From: Pararge aegeria
Taxonomy: Eukaryota; Arthropoda; Insecta; Lepidoptera; Nymphalidae
Direction: 5' to 3'
DNA: 64,000 nt
Assembly: GCF_905163445.1 (NCBI RefSeq)
Contig: NC_053195.1
Span: forward strand, 7,740,501 to 7,804,500
Within the stretch, counting starts at the first letter, position 1. Each line of letters opens with the position of its first letter. Shown piece by piece: positions 1 through 12,495 of this stretch. A program made the translations under genes and the position numbers. The notes under the pieces were generated by a model that saw only the letters and a list, made by a program, of their open reading frames with translations, ran no database searches and was not told where the DNA came from.

Positions 1-125
1 CATGTAGATTTCCTCACGATGTATTCCTTCGCCTTCATTCTGATTGCTTAAATTAGCACATAATTGCGGAAAGTTAGAGGCGTGTCTGATATCGGGCCTT
101 GGTCCCTCCGATAGGAAAGCAGAAA
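1..125 (-). mobile_element. SINE-B fragment, minus orientation
   Basis: The window opens inside a SINE-B copy. The plus strand carries the complement of the family body (TTTCCTCACGATGT, also at 37.6 and 2.37 kb), then the GCACATAA and AAAGTTAGAGG segments, then a degraded complement of the tRNA-like head near 88-113. The 3' part of the copy lies off the left edge. Identity comes from comparison with the fuller copies at 55.6 and 59.4 kb. Confidence 0.7.
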
Positions 126-2199
126 TATTAACCACCAGGTTATCACCGCTTTATATTGATGCCCATTAAATAATATGAATAAATCAAACATAAATTAGTA
201 CGTCAACAATACAGTCCACTCTTCAGTTATCTGAACTGCCTATTGAAATTATTTTATCCCGTTGGAGAGGCGAAGCCAGGTTATCAGGGATATAATAACA
301 TTACAATATTTTGTACATTAAGAGCGTTCGGGGTGTCGAGGATAAGTGAGGCTGCGCTCGTGAGATTGGGTCGAGGAGCTTAGAATCTAACAGAAAGGTG
401 CCACAAACAGGATTTATGTATAAGCATTTTAAAATTTAAAATTATTTATGAAGAGTTACAAATTCATCAAAATTCATCGCAGCATCGAAATTATATAATA
501 TATAGGTATTTTATGTGTTTAAATATTAACGTCAATGTCAAGTAAGATGTATGAATTTCTGTGTCGTAAAATCGGAACAATAAATAGGTATCCCTTGGAA
601 AACTTAAAATATATATATTCACTTCATTATAATGTAGTCAGATTTGACAGTTCATCCATTACCATAATGAGTATTTTTATTACCAAAATTAGTCTAGTGT
701 AGAGTGGTCTAGAGTTCTTAACATTCTGGAATATATCGTCTTTTAATCTAAACAATTTTTTTTTTAATCTTTCGTAACATACCCTTCTAATAAATTAAAA
801 ATGATAATAGAGTTCAATCGTAGGCGTCGCTAACGATGACCAAACTTAAACAGCCTGCAAGCAGCTTAACAATGTTTTTTTTTATTTGCTACCCGCAGTG
901 CGACAACAATTTGTTTTATTAACAACACTTAAACAGTACTTAATGAAATGTAGGTGGGAATTATTTTCATTTCGAAACGCTTTTGTTGGTGGTCATTGAC
1001 ATAAAAAAAACTATAGATACGAAGTTCCCTAGAACAAATCATATAGCCGTAAGTAAAATCTCCTTCCGATTTTCCTTTGTTATTTTTATTTGGATTATGA
1101 TTTATTATTTTAAGATTATTAGTCTTGCTTCGCTGGATTATGTATAAATTCTTTGTTAGGTTAGGTAAGGTTATCAAAACAAAATATTAACATATTTTGT
1201 TTTGATAACCTTATATGCATGTTTCATGCTTTGAATAGAGCATTCTGCTTTCAAATATTGTTGATTATTGTTGTTGTATTGTATAATTTTATCAATATAT
1301 ATTATAATAAGCACACTGGTAAATCCAATTGTCTTAAATATGTCACTATATTTACATTTCTATATTATTGCATGTACTATCTTCTATAAGACGTGACGTT
1401 AAACTGAAAATTTAATTAGGAATGTAATATATTTTTAAATCCATGAATGAAAATGTATTATTTTACAATCATGAATTCCCGTCATGTGATTACCATTCGA
1501 TGTGTCATCCTATTTTCAAAGTATCAACTTAATCGACGATTAGTTCCATAAGTTAAAATATAGTTGAGATCTCAAAGTGTGCAAGTATAGTATTATGAAT
1601 GTTGATATTAATTATTATCAATTTAAGTTTAAGAAGGGACAAGCCTATACAAGATATAAAATCAAAATCATGATACATTCATAAGTAAGAAATTAAGATT
1701 AAATATGAACAAAACCATCCCCCCGGTCCATCCAACAAAGTTAGAATTTTGTATATCTACGTTACTGATACAAACTTTTATCGGTGTCTGGCATTAAATG
1801 TTTATTTTAAAAGGCCGTATAAGAAATTTTACAAAAGGTAAAAGTAAACCAATTAAGACAATTTATCGTACGCAAATGTTTCGGGCACTCGTTGGACCAC
1901 CAGAAAGTCGATAAGTAAATATGCAAGTGTTTCAGAACGTATAAAAGTTTTAAAGTACAAGTGCTTGATGACACTTTGATTGTAATAATATTTTGTTTGT
2001 TTTATATTGCAAGATTTTTTCCAGTTTACATTACACAATATGATCAGAAAAGAGTTCTCTGACTGTTGTAAACTTTTTTCACTCATATGACTTCGTTGAT
2101 CTGCCTCTCGGTATTCCAATCTAAGCTTCCTTTTACACTAAGAATAATAATATCATCTAATTAATATTGACAACATCATCATTAGCACATTAGACAATG
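126..2199. other. No gene seen; AT-rich spacer
   Basis: I see no coding region, RNA gene or recognisable repeat here apart from the inverted repeat at 1166-1213. Open frames of 82 and 88 codons on the minus strand have low-complexity composition and no family resemblance, so I treat them as chance. Confidence 0.6.
1166..1213. repeat. Perfect 22-bp inverted repeat, 4-nt loop
   Basis: Two perfectly complementary 22-base arms (1166-1187 and 1192-1213) flank the loop TAAC. The right arm ends GATAACCTTA and the left begins TAAGGTTATC. Arms this long with so short a loop are not expected by chance. No target-site duplication or transposon family is evident, so a local template-switch event is the simplest reading. 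Confidence 0.9.
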
Positions 2200-2402
2200 A
2201 CAAGACATTGGCGGCCCACTGCAAGACACAGGTGTCATCACATAGTGAAAAGTGTTTCGCCTTTTGTCAACATGGCCAATCCCTCGCCACAACGCTCGCC
2301 AAGTGGACTTTGGTGGACACACGTAACACGTCTTTGAGACCATTATGGAGAATTCTCGGGCATGCAGCTTTCCTCACGATGTTTTTTCACCTTTAAAGCA
2401 AG
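2200..2402 (-). mobile_element. SINE-B, diverged, minus orientation
   Basis: Complement of the SINE-B body. GGTGGACAC, TTTGAGA, CATTATGGAGAA, CTCGGGCATGCAG and TTTCCTCACGATGTT appear in the same order as in the copy at 37.5 kb. The left part is strongly diverged, and the tRNA-like head is missing on the right after TTTAAAGCAAG. A 62-codon frame inside is incidental. Confidence 0.65.
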
Positions 2403-3357
2403 TTTAATTTGTTGGTTTAAATGCAGATAATTAAAAATTTGCAACATAAAAGAAATTAAATACAATATTCATTTCACTACAAAAGAGTTGAGGAGGATTA
2501 TAATTTTAAAAACAGTTCAAATGGAGTGTCTTGTCGATGAGTTATTTTTTTATTTCTTTTTCATAATATAAAATATATTTCCTACCAAAATACGGAAATC
2601 TCGGTGAGCAAGTTCGCCAATTTTAATTTTATTTTTGACAATTGAAAAGAAATGAATACACCGAGTTCAATAAGTATTTTTTTTTTAATTCTGGTTTATA
2701 TAAATAAGGATATACATTTTTGGAATGTTGCCAATTTCACCATTTGAAGTAACTTATTAAATATAATAATAATAACGACATAATGAAATTCTGTTTAATA
2801 TTCGTATGAATAATAAGAAAAATAATATTATACTAATTGTTCAAAACAACATTAAAGTAAACTGACCTTTCTGAAGAATACTTTGCATCAATTAAAACAA
2901 TCGATCTCAACCTCAGATCCGCATTCTTGACACTTGTATGAGAATAAGGTAATTGACCTTTCCTTTGTCATCCAAGTGCAAGCCATTTTGTTGTTAATCA
3001 CCTTTCTTTAAGCACTAAAGTTGTATAAAAAGATTTCTTTGTAACCTTTTGTATATAATTTCAGTGATAATATAGTTACATTTTATAAAAGGTTTTATTT
3101 TTCTTTATTCAGAATAAGTGATTTCTTAATCTTACGGTTTCATAAATACAATTCATTGTATTTATGGAGTACTTTGCATAATCGGAGTAAGTAGATGAAG
3201 ATATTATTTTCGATGTCGGTGCCGCTGAAAAAAGGCTTAAAGGACGTGACAGTAAAATGAAGTAATGAAAAAAAAGTTGAGTTAGAGTCGCAAAAAATGT
3301 ACAGTTAACCCAACAAGTATAAATTAACAATAAATCAGAGGTGTGATATAGCTCCAG
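2403..3357. other. No gene seen
   Basis: AT-rich sequence with poly-T and poly-A runs. Nothing recognisable. Confidence 0.6.
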
Positions 3358-3478
3358 TGCAGGTTGGTGGACTTTAACGGCTATTATAATCACAAGTTAG
3401 TCACAAGCTCGCTGCTTAACTTGCTCTCCGAGGCACGAGACTTGCCATCGTCAATTTCCTAACTACAAGCTGGGGCCG
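3358..3478 (-). mobile_element. SINE-D fragment, minus orientation
   Basis: The GGTTGGTGG.CTTTAACG, ATTAT.ATCACAAGT, CTTAAC.TGCTC and CCGAGGCACG blocks match the copy at 15.4 kb in order. The right end, GGGGCCGAAAATT, matches the junction between head and body in the plus-strand copy at 25.1 kb. The tRNA-like head is not preserved. Confidence 0.7.
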
Positions 3479-4374
3479 AAAATTCTTTTATAGAAAAACC
3501 ATATTGCCGTCAATTTTTGCCTTGCACTTAATCATGCTATCAACTAGAACAACAAGGCAGGGAACATGAAAGCTATAACACAATATCAACTACAAGTTAT
3601 CAATTATCATCGTCATCATCATCATTCCAAGATTGATTTCCATCGCCGCTGGGCCATTGAAGCTATCTGAGCTCACTCCAGAAACTTAGCAGGCTACCCA
3701 GGTATACCCGCCGTCCTGAGTGATCTGGGTGAGTTGTAACCTTAGAAACCCACACAAAATGACTCTTAGGAACCAGGGGAAGGGAAAAAAAAGACTCCAA
3801 GTCTCGGAACTCTCGGCAACCAAATTACATAGTGAAGGATCTTGCTGAACCTACGAGAATGTAACAAAGAAGGAAAAAGTATAAAAAATATATCTATTTA
3901 ATTAAATCTTCATCATTCCCGTGGAACAGGTAGGTATGGCACCAGCTACTTACCTTCTGTCCGTCAGTCAATGTGATATATGCGGTGCATTTAATTTCAC
4001 AAGCAGCCAATAAAATCGCCCAATAAATATCCCAGCCTCATTGTTAAAGTTGTGTTTCGGCCTGTTTACGACCAGTCTCAAATGTTTCGATTTTTCCAAT
4101 GATGGTTTGTAAGATTTCGAACTTCTTTTGTTACACGTTAGTTGTAAAGACAATCTTCCGTGGCTGGTGATAGGCTATTTAAAAAGACTGATAGAATTAT
4201 ACGCTGCGTTTTCATGTACAGGGTCTTCAAAGACAAGTTGAAAGACTTCTTGGAAATACCCATAATCAAATTTTGCTACCAACGGCAAAGATTGCAGTAG
4301 ACACATCGTAACATCTAAATTGATGACGTTAGCATATTCCGAGTGTAGTCAAATTAACTACTAGAATTAATCAT
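3479..4374. other. No gene seen; short CAT-rich microsatellite
   Basis: A CATCATCAT-like run lies at about 3605-3627. The stretch 3630-3725 (GAGCTCACTCCAG, GCAGGCTACCC) has the composition of an old dispersed repeat but I cannot place it. The rest shows nothing. Confidence 0.4.
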
Positions 4375-4621
4375 GACTATTTAAATGACAATGTGAGATG
4401 GTGATAACAAAATAAAATAAAAATAACAACCGGCTCAGTTTGTTGTGGGCTTCTTCTTAGACCAGGCTGCGTTTGGAACCCTCGTAGCTTTAGTTTTAAG
4501 TTGACGAATTTATTTATCGCCATCAACTCACTCCTATGTCATATTTTACATGTAATGTACGCATCAAAAGTGCCATCTATGTGCCTATTTGAATAAAGAA
4601 ATATTTGACTTTGACTTAGAC
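4375..4621 (+). mobile_element. LINE-G 3' end
   Basis: Matches the minus-strand copy at 13637-13860 through nearly its whole length. Shared blocks include GACAATGTGAGATGGTGATAA, GTGGGCTTCTTCTTAGACCA, GCGTTTGGAACC, GCCATCAACTC and GCATCAAAAGTGCCAT. It ends AATAAAGAAATATTTGACTTTGACTT, a polyadenylation-like signal followed by short GACTTT units instead of poly-A. This layout is typical of a 5'-truncated non-LTR retrotransposon 3' UTR. No coding sequence remains. Confidence 0.75.
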
Positions 4622-7600
4622 TTTATTCTAAGTGCAAAATTATTTTTTCCGAAATCTTATACGACACATTTCTATATCCATAGAAGGAAAGTTTATACCT
4701 GACACTGCAAGGCTTGGGTTAATTTAGGTATTGGTAGTATAATTTATAACGTTCTGGACTAGTTAGGTTATTGAAGGTTATTTTATTATACTGCCAAACC
4801 CACACAGCCTATACAGCGAAGATGTTTTAGGTTCAAACACGGTGGTGCATCATATAAACTGCATACCATAACCCTTACAGTAGAATTCCACCCGAGACTG
4901 CATCGTCTTAACAATAAGTAAGGCTATCTTGATAGCATGTAAATGTCTAAATTTTGATTACAATTAAAACAGCTTAAAAATATAGATACCTGTTAATTAA
5001 TAAAGTTTAGATAAACAAAAAAGTATTTCCGTAATCTAAATTTACTGCCCTTGATCTAATATAAATCAGGCAAAAGATTTTATCTCACGGAACACTTATC
5101 ACATATCTTGGATAAACAAATTTATTTTAAAATAATTTACATATCTCAACAATGAACATAGAACCAATAACCAATAATGTAAAAAGGCTGACACTAATAC
5201 ATATTAATATACTTCGAACTAATTCCGATGCATAAGAGCATATCTATAAAATGTGAGAATTGATATTCCCTATTCAAACATTAGTATATCTCTTATGCTT
5301 TTGGAACATGGTTCAAAATGGCTCTCTAATTTTGTTCAATAGAAAATGTAACATCTTGAAGTCGTTATAGCCTGGGTGCTGGTTGTCAGGATTGTGAACC
5401 ATGGTGTCAAGTCATCGCGTCCTCATCTATATTCAAATATACCTCATTGTTTCATCTGTTAACAAAATTAATTAAGAGTTGAACAAAAAATTAAATTTAC
5501 ATCGCCTTTTAGAAATATCATCAATTTCCAAGACTAAATTTAGAGTAAAGTACTTTAGAGTAGAGTAAAAATTTTTAGCGGGTTTTATGAGAAACCAAGT
5601 TTATTTGGTTTGGTTATTCTTTATATAATAAAGAATAAAAACAATAGCTAGAGTTTTTACTCCAGCATAGTGGAAAAAGAAACAGCTTTAATTTTTTTTA
5701 TTCTTTCGTCCAAAAATTTAGCGTGCTAATTTATCTGAATCTATGATCAGACCCTGATTGTAACTAGAAACATTTAACGAGCCCTAACTGGTTGAGTCTA
5801 CTTTAAGTAATGTTAACCAATAGAGGCCAAACTCAAACTTTATCAGCAGAGATGCTCATACACATGAACGACACATTTTTACTGTCATTAAGTTTATGCA
5901 CGTGAAATAAAAAGAAAACGCTTCAAAAATTCAAACGCCGAGTGAAATTAAAACTTGATCTTAGGAATATAATAACGCAGAAAATAAATTAATTGCATTT
6001 AAATTTTGATAAAATAATGTTATTTTAATATTTTAAATGCTACTTGTAGATAAAAATGGATGTCCAATAAACAAAAATATAAACTGTAAAGTATCATATT
6101 ATTATAGCGTTACCGAAAAAAACAGCAACTCACTCTGGGATCAGTGCAATACTAGATTTCAAAATTAAATCTTACAAAGTTATGATTTAAAACAATTCAT
6201 ATCGATAAAGCTCCGGGCTAATCAGAACGATAAAGATTGTGTCGGAAGACAATAAAAAAAAATATTATCTATAAGCGTTTAATGATGCGTTAAAGACTGA
6301 CCGACACGATATTTTCTGCTAAAAATAGATGCTAAATTTAGAGTATTCAGTTTGTTTTTAGGTTACGTGCCCTGTGATGTTTTTAGGAATATTTACTATA
6401 GTAATGTAATTCTAGAATGACTTCTAGAAGAGGTGCATTGCGGTGTTAGAGGTGATACGATGTAGACAAAGCCACAAGTAAAAGCTAGTCATAAATATAA
6501 TAGCGCAAGTCATAGTTTCCGACGTCGACGCTCAGAAGATCGAAGAGATAGCACCGACTGGGTGTTTGCCAGTCCAATTATCATTACGTGAAGAAATTCA
6601 GGCAAGTCACCGTGTTGTGGGTGACCCGCATTAAATCGGTTAATTCAAACTATTTATCAACTCCATTCGTTATGCATAAGATCTGATTTTGAAATTGTTT
6701 GGTGATGTTATGGCATGAGGCCCATTGTGTGGCCTCGTAGTTTGATGGGTGTGTACTATGCTAACCGATTTGTGATTGTATCGATTGATATTGAGTATTA
6801 AGGAATAATAAACTTTTCTTGTTTCTAAGCTTCATCTGTACAGCCAATTGTCCTAGACTTCCAATGTCATCTTTGAACCATTATAATAGCTGATCACATT
6901 ATTCCAGAATCTTAAGCAAAATCTTAGTTGTACTCTGATTGACATTTATTGTGTTAACCTCCTTACTTAGGAATTAATTTGAAAAAGAAAAGGCCTAGAG
7001 CGAGGTTCTATCAGACAGCTCTTCAATTACTGCGACATATATGGAATGGATGCACCAGGTTTAATTCGTACGCCTCCACGCACTTGGTGAAATACAACCA
7101 ATAGCTTGAGAAATCGGGGACCTTCACTAACAAAGAGGCTGTATATCTCGAGTTGACGTTTTGTTCCCAACTTGGACAGTAGCATCGTCGATCGTGAGCA
7201 TTAATAGTAATTGGCGATAAAATGGCATTACAAATTCACCGTCAACTATGCCACGGGCCTAAATAATCCAAACTAATCGTTGATTAAATCGATCGATACG
7301 GGTGAAAACTGTTATAAAGTACCAAATGCTAATGTCGCGGTGAATGTCCAAAACTAAAGCACGAGCGGCAAGTACAATGAGGCAATTGTTCACGTCCAAT
7401 GAATAGATTTACAATGCACGCTTGACACAAATGAGCAACTAATTGGAACATTACGACATCACATACTAAAACCGTGCTAGGTTGTGTGGGAGACTATTTT
7501 AAGAGGAGATTAATGCTAATATGGAACTTGTTAATTTTGATGAATTTTATATTGGATCACAATTAGTCAGCGCTTGGCTATGATTTTACTATTATGTAAT

Positions 7601-7654
7601 GAAGCAGCATCTTTAGCAGGCGCGCTAACCTTAAGATATAGTAAAAATAGAGCT
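4622..7654. other. No gene seen; possible very old SINE at 4830-4925
   Basis: Near 4890 the words CCGAGACTGCATCGTC and AATAAGTAAGG recall the tail of SINE-C (compare 54.7 kb), but the match is weak. An imperfect inverted pair GCATAAGAG/CTCTTATGC brackets 5229-5301. The part from about 6950 to 7460 is less AT-rich and holds no repeat I know. No coding region is supported. Confidence 0.45.
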
Positions 7655-7885
7655 TTTACTTTTATGTTACGGAGCTCTACTGGCAGCTCTTCTGGCAGCT
7701 CTTCTGGCTCTCCGGTTGGCAGGATGTGGTTGCCGTTGTAATGAAATACAGATTATGACACCCATGCTTCAGGTTGATGAATACAGGGTGGCAAATTGTA
7801 AGACATGTGCTTTGCATGTGTTGTGAAATTTTGCTATTTTTATGGGCATTAGTTTTCCATTTACTATCAGATGGGCTATGTTCCT
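7655..7885 (+). mobile_element. Family E repeat, diverged
   Basis: Order of blocks follows the better copies at 19.3 and 58.4 kb: a GTGGTTGCCG segment, a CTTCAGGTTGATG segment, a GCATGTGTTGTGAA segment, then the GGGCATTAGTTTTCCATTTACTATCAGATGG end. The copy is old and carries a small internal tandem repeat at 7681. It has no coding capacity. Confidence 0.6.
7681..7709. repeat. 12-bp tandem repeat (2.4 copies)
   Basis: TGGCAGCTCTTC is repeated exactly at 7681-7692 and 7693-7704, with a partial third unit. It lies in the 5' part of the family E copy and is probably a local slippage product. Confidence 0.85.
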
Positions 7886-8636
7886 TTAGTTATTAGTATA
7901 AAATAAATGTTTATGGCAATTAATCAAACCCATTTCCCCTATCGGTTTGTATGCTGTATCATACAGGAGCGCTAAATCGCTTCGTAGTAGGTTTTGTCTT
8001 GTTCCGATAGCCATGGCAGAAGCCAGACGATGTAGGAAATATGTCCCAAATTGACCCGACCAGAGAATCTAACCAAGTTACCACTAATATGGCCACTTTA
8101 GCCAGAGTGAGTTTTACTATCTTTTACCCATGACTTAGTATTTCGATATTTATCAATTGACCATAAAGTAAATTTTTATAACCTTTTAAAAATTAGAAAC
8201 TTTAATACTATGCAAGAAAGTAATACTGATGACATAATCTGTAATATATTTTTAATATTTTAACACTTAAGAATAATTGAAGATATACACGCGAGAGAGG
8301 TTTTCCGTGAAAAATGCAAATTTCCTTATTCGTTATCCTTATGATTGCTTATAGCTCAATCTGTTATAGTAGTTTGTCTCGGAAAATTTAAATCAGAATA
8401 TTTTTGGTTTTCTGTAGGATAATTTTTTTTTATTTTGCAGTTTACCTTTCTTCATTTTCTTGCAGCACTTTTCCGTCAGTATATGAATTATTTCCTGGAC
8501 GATTTACGGACGGAGGACTTTATAAAATTTTTACACAATATGATAATTGATTGCAATAAGTTTTAATAAGAACCATCCATCAACAAATTGTTAAAGTAGT
8601 AGAACTAATTGTATCAATGCCCTTTTTTTACAGTAA
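7886..8636. other. No gene seen
   Basis: No repeat or coding signal recognised. A GC-richer patch at 7960-8060 has no match elsewhere in the window. Confidence 0.5.
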
Positions 8637-8800
8637 TAATTGACGGACCGAGCAGATTGGCAAAACCTTCTGCTATAAACAGAGCAACATATATCATAGG
8701 ATATGCAAGAAACACGTCCTGCAACGCGCCGCCCTTAGGTTTATGGACTCAGGGCGGCATGTTGCCGGTGTTAAGCCTCATGAGCCGTTTTATGAACCCT
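8637..8800 (-). mobile_element. Family E repeat, minus orientation
   Basis: Reads GACGGACC.AGCAGAT, then GCTATAAACAGAGCAACA, GCAAGAAACACGTCCTGC, AGGGCGGCAT and GTTAAGCCTCATGAGCC. This is the complement of the family E body also found at 48.1 and 63.2 kb. A deletion removes the GATGGTAAGTGGAAAACC portion. The 64-codon frame over it is incidental. Confidence 0.75.
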
Positions 8801-9394
8801 TAAAACAAACGCCATCTTTAATTATTCCTTGTAAACAATTAAACTAGCTGAAGACATAACTGGTAAAGCACATCGTTAACCTCGAAGCCTATTTTGTGAC
8901 ATTTTGAAGTGTGTCAGTCAGTCTTCGTGTAGCATTGTGTCGTGACGCCCGAAGTGGCGACTTCGTGATCCAAATTAATTAAAACGGAGACACAAAAGTG
9001 AGGCAATCACGATAACTTTCGATGTTTGGGCTAGTGTGGATGTGCCAAACTAATGACTGTACAGTGCACACATAATACTAAAATATTTTATTTTTAAGCC
9101 CCGACTTACAGAAAAGTTTTATAAGTCTGATAAGTCTGCATATTTATGTGTGTCATTCCAGCGCTCAAACATACCAATTTCTGTATATTCGTTTGGTTGT
9201 CAGTTTTTCCCGCTGTTATGTGTGTTTTAATGATACAATAAATGTCTTAACAACTTAAATATGGGATAATAAGTAATCATATTGACAAAACACGGTAACC
9301 TTGACCTGATTTTACAAAATCAGGCCAATTTGCGGACTACCCAACTTTTAGCTGCTAACTACTCAAATTACAGCAGAGAGGATTTTAACGACAT
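8801..9394. other. No gene seen
   Basis: AT-rich spacer. A 9-bp arm inverted repeat at 9305-9324 is within chance expectation. Confidence 0.5.
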
Positions 9395-9605
9395 CCTTGG
9401 AGTAGTGGTAAGCCCTGTCCCTGGTCTTATCATATATTTAAGGTCCCGAGGTCCCGGGTTCGATTCCCGGCGGGACAACTCTGATATCTATAATTTCTCA
9501 AGTATCTCTGGTCTTGTCTGGTGCGAGGCTTTGCCCGTGGCTAGTTACCATTCTACCGACAAAAGCATGCGATGTAGCGTTCCGGTGCTATGTCTTGTAT
9601 AAGCG
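9395..9605 (+). mobile_element. SINE-C with tRNA-like head
   Basis: A tRNA-derived SINE. The head carries an A-box-like GTAGTGGTAAGCC near 9402 and a good B box, GGGTTCGATTCCC, at 9456-9468, so RNA polymerase III transcription is the family's expected mode. The body follows with GTCTGGTGCGAGGCTTTGCCCGTGGC, TTACCATTCTACCGACAAA and GCGTTCCGGTGCTATGTC. The 3' tail present at 29.2 and 54.7 kb is missing. A 106-codon frame here is a by-product of the SINE. Confidence 0.8.
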
Positions 9606-11375
9606 ATTAACCACAGGATCAAAGAAATTTTCAACAGATTGTATACGTCGTGACATAAATAAATTTTAAATTTTAATAATAGTTGAAATGATTCTACATA
9701 AAAGATAAATTTGTGAGCTCTGGCTTTATGTGAGGTTGGCTTTATTCGGGTAGATTGATAAATATATTACTTCTAAATCTACATTTGCTACGGTAGTACG
9801 GTAATAGTTAACTTAATAAAATAAAATGAAAAGTAGATATTTTTAATCTGGCACCTGAAGTTTTCCTCTTAACATGAAAAATATTTATCACAAAACAACC
9901 TCAATAAATCGAAATAAATTTAATAAACACCTGTAAACATTAACATTAAAAACGCTTAATGCGTATCCATGTGTTAGAGCTCATAAAAATCTTACATCGG
10001 GCCACCGCTGTGCGGTATGAAGCTCCACACGCCAACCGTCACATTTCAAAATTCAATATGCTAATTAACATGAACCTTTTTTTGATTTGCGCTACGAGCT
10101 CTCAGAAACGAATGCAAATTCACGACGTGCCTTTAATTACGTTCCAAACACGACCATCGACGGCGTTAAAGATGCAGTTTTAAGAATCCTCAATGTTTGC
10201 TCTGCGCATACGCAGGGATTTAAGTGGTAAGCGGATTTAGTGCACGAGAATGACTATGGAAATGTTTATTATTACTTATAAATAGGGTTGTCTCTTCCAG
10301 GGATCATGCATTTAATGACTTTACTGCTTCGATTCATAAGTCAACTAAATGCGCTATAATAATAACAACATTTAATTCTCTAAGCCCCTACTTCCACGAA
10401 GCACCTCTTAACAATGCCTTAACCTTTATCGAGTCAATTCAAATTTATAACGTTGGAGATGTCACCAATCAACAATAGAGAGCGACATTAATTTCTATCC
10501 ATCATGTTGGACCAAAAGGGGAAGTTCATTAAAGGATGCATTCCTCAAGTATTATTCTTTGAAAACTGGTAATAAAAATAATAACAAGAGGGCCACCCTG
10601 CCAAGTGCTATCAGCTCCATCTGTTGTCGCTGCGGACAAACTCGCCTAATGAACGATGATAAATCATATTCGAGAGGCGGCTCGGAGGCTCTTCCATGTT
10701 TTTCTTAGTTTACGGATGAACAGGTTTTTAACGCCAGCTTATTTTTCATTGCCGTTTGTTTATACAATTCTTAAACACCTCGCAATATAAAGCTGCAATG
10801 GATAGTGGATTGCGTGTTATTTACAGCTGTGGTGGAATATTTACAGGTGATTTTTTAAGATGCCACTCGCCCCGTGTCCCTGCCCGCACACCATTGTGCT
10901 TACTAATGATTTTATGCAAATGCAGCCTCTTTAGATCGAAGTCTTAGCGCGATCTCGAACCGTCAGGTACGAAGCTCATTATTAACAATTTGAAATATGA
11001 CTTGGGAATTTTTAACAATATACAGGGAAATAAATTAGTTTTTTATTGAGTGTCAAATGGGAATAAGGATTTATTTACGCGTAAAAACGCTTTTTGATAA
11101 ATTGCAATGGTCATTATGAATATTAATCAAATTACGCGCCGACCTTGGATACGGGCATTCAATAGAATCAATAGAATAGCAGTGACCTATTTTATTTACC
11201 TGGATAGTGTGTGCGATAGTGGTACACTGGTGAACAATTGGATCATAATTTTTTATTGATTTTTGTGTAAGATAGAACGTGCTATAACGAGATGTCTAGA
11301 GCTGCTGCATTGCTGTCGATTAAGATTGACCCAAGTCCCCTATTCCGTAAAACTATTTCTGACAGTTGCTAACTG
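9606..11375. other. No gene seen; less AT-rich patch 10380-10950
   Basis: No repeat recognised. The part 10380-10950 is richer in G+C than its surroundings and has no internal copies in the window, which makes it a candidate for conserved single-copy DNA. Frames of 74 and 63 codons lack any recognisable domain. Confidence 0.45.
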
Positions 11376-11590
11376 GTGACGAAGTTATTATGCCTTTTCT
11401 ACGAGGGCAGATCAGAAAACAATAATTATCACCAGCCCTCTTCTTCCCGAGGGTTGACAAGAGGCGACTGAATATAACGAAGAATAGGCAGAAGCGTTGC
11501 TGCGCTAGTAATACCATCTACTACTACTATTACTACTGCTACTAAACCCTCCCGTTGCGAGAGGCCCTATGTCCAGCAATGGATTTTTTA
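11376..11590 (+). mobile_element. Family Q repeat (LINE-like 3' end)
   Basis: Collinear with the copy at 56278-56505: ACGAGGGCAGATCAGAA, ATTATCACCAGCC, CTTCCCGAGG, GCGACTGAATATAAC, CTACTACTA, AAACCCTCCCGTTG.GAGAGGCC and GTCCAGCAATGGA. The closing block is the 3' end common to many lepidopteran retroelements. No coding sequence remains. Confidence 0.65.
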
Positions 11591-11834
11591 TCCCCATACA
11601 ACATTTGCAATAAGAAAACAACAAAATAAGAATCATTATGTAATTCGTATAACGACTGATGACGACTCATTACTTATTATTTTTGATATTTTGTTTTAAG
11701 ATACCTTGATAGATGATATCTTAAAATAAGGGTTATAATTCGAAAATAAAACGTCAACGAAATACTGCTTCAAGCGATGGTAGTAAGTCAATAGGTTGGG
11801 AACTTTTTAGATTATAAATATATACTATAAAAAT

Positions 11835-12078
11835 ACTTTGACAATACACACATCACCACCTATCCCTGAAGTAAGCGTAGCTTGTGTTACGGGTTCTAAG
11901 ATGACCGATGAATATTTTTAGGAATATTATACGTAAGCACTTATAATATAACGGATAAACACCCAGAAAATGAAGAACATTCATGTTCATCATACGAACA
12001 TTGTCCGGTTGCGGGATTCGAACCCACGGCCTTGGACTCAGAAAGCAGGGTCGCTGCTCACTGCGCCAATCGGCCGAC
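11835..12078 (-). mobile_element. SINE-A, minus orientation
   Basis: Near full length. From left to right the plus strand shows the complement of the tail (GACAATACACACATC), the AAGTAAGCGTAGCTTGTGTTA block, ACATTCATGTTCATCA, the complement of the B box (GATTCGAACCC) and the complement of the A-box region (CACTGCGCCAATCGGCCG). The head ends at GGCCGAC. It is expected to have been polymerase III-transcribed and mobilised by a LINE. Confidence 0.85.
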
Positions 12079-12420
12079 GAAGATTGTTATGTATCGATGA
12101 AATAATTTTTTGAGAGCTATGCTCTAGCGATCTGTATATATTCTCGTTGTATTAATATTCTCTGCTTTTTAATTACCTTCCCACATTAAAAGCTGCCGTG
12201 ATGGTAATTTGTCGTCAACATTCCTTTCCAACTTAAAGGGATCTTTAATAAACACAAGAACGCTAATGAATTACAAACCCACGTTCTTCCGTCAAACTGT
12301 AGAACAAAGGAAGCTGTTAATCGTTGCTTAACCTTAATTTTTGTAATTGACGTGCTCTCTGTCCAAGTGGTACAAATGCTGGCTAAATGGACCAGTGAAT
12401 TATTAATATAATAAAAATAA

Positions 12421-12495
12421 ACACAAGCAAATTCATCACAAAAACGTTGTATAGTTGCGGGAATAGTTGCGCTGCCCACTGCGTCCATTGGCCGA
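12421..12495 (-). mobile_element. SINE-A head fragment, minus orientation
   Basis: Retains AAATTCATCACA, AGTTGCGGGA, then a gap, then GCGCTGCCCACTGCGTCCA and GGCCGAC. Its right flank, GAAGATTG, is the same as that of the copy at 11.8 kb. It is therefore more likely a local duplicate of that locus than an independent insertion. Confidence 0.6.

Noticed and set aside
1166..1213. microRNA precursor
   Set aside because: The stem is perfect with a 4-base loop and only 22 bp per arm, too short for the usual precursor geometry. I recognised no known mature miRNA sequence in the window.
9282..9602. 106-codon frame as a protein
   Set aside because: It runs through the tRNA-like head and body of SINE-C and would translate the B box. 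It uses a TTG start.
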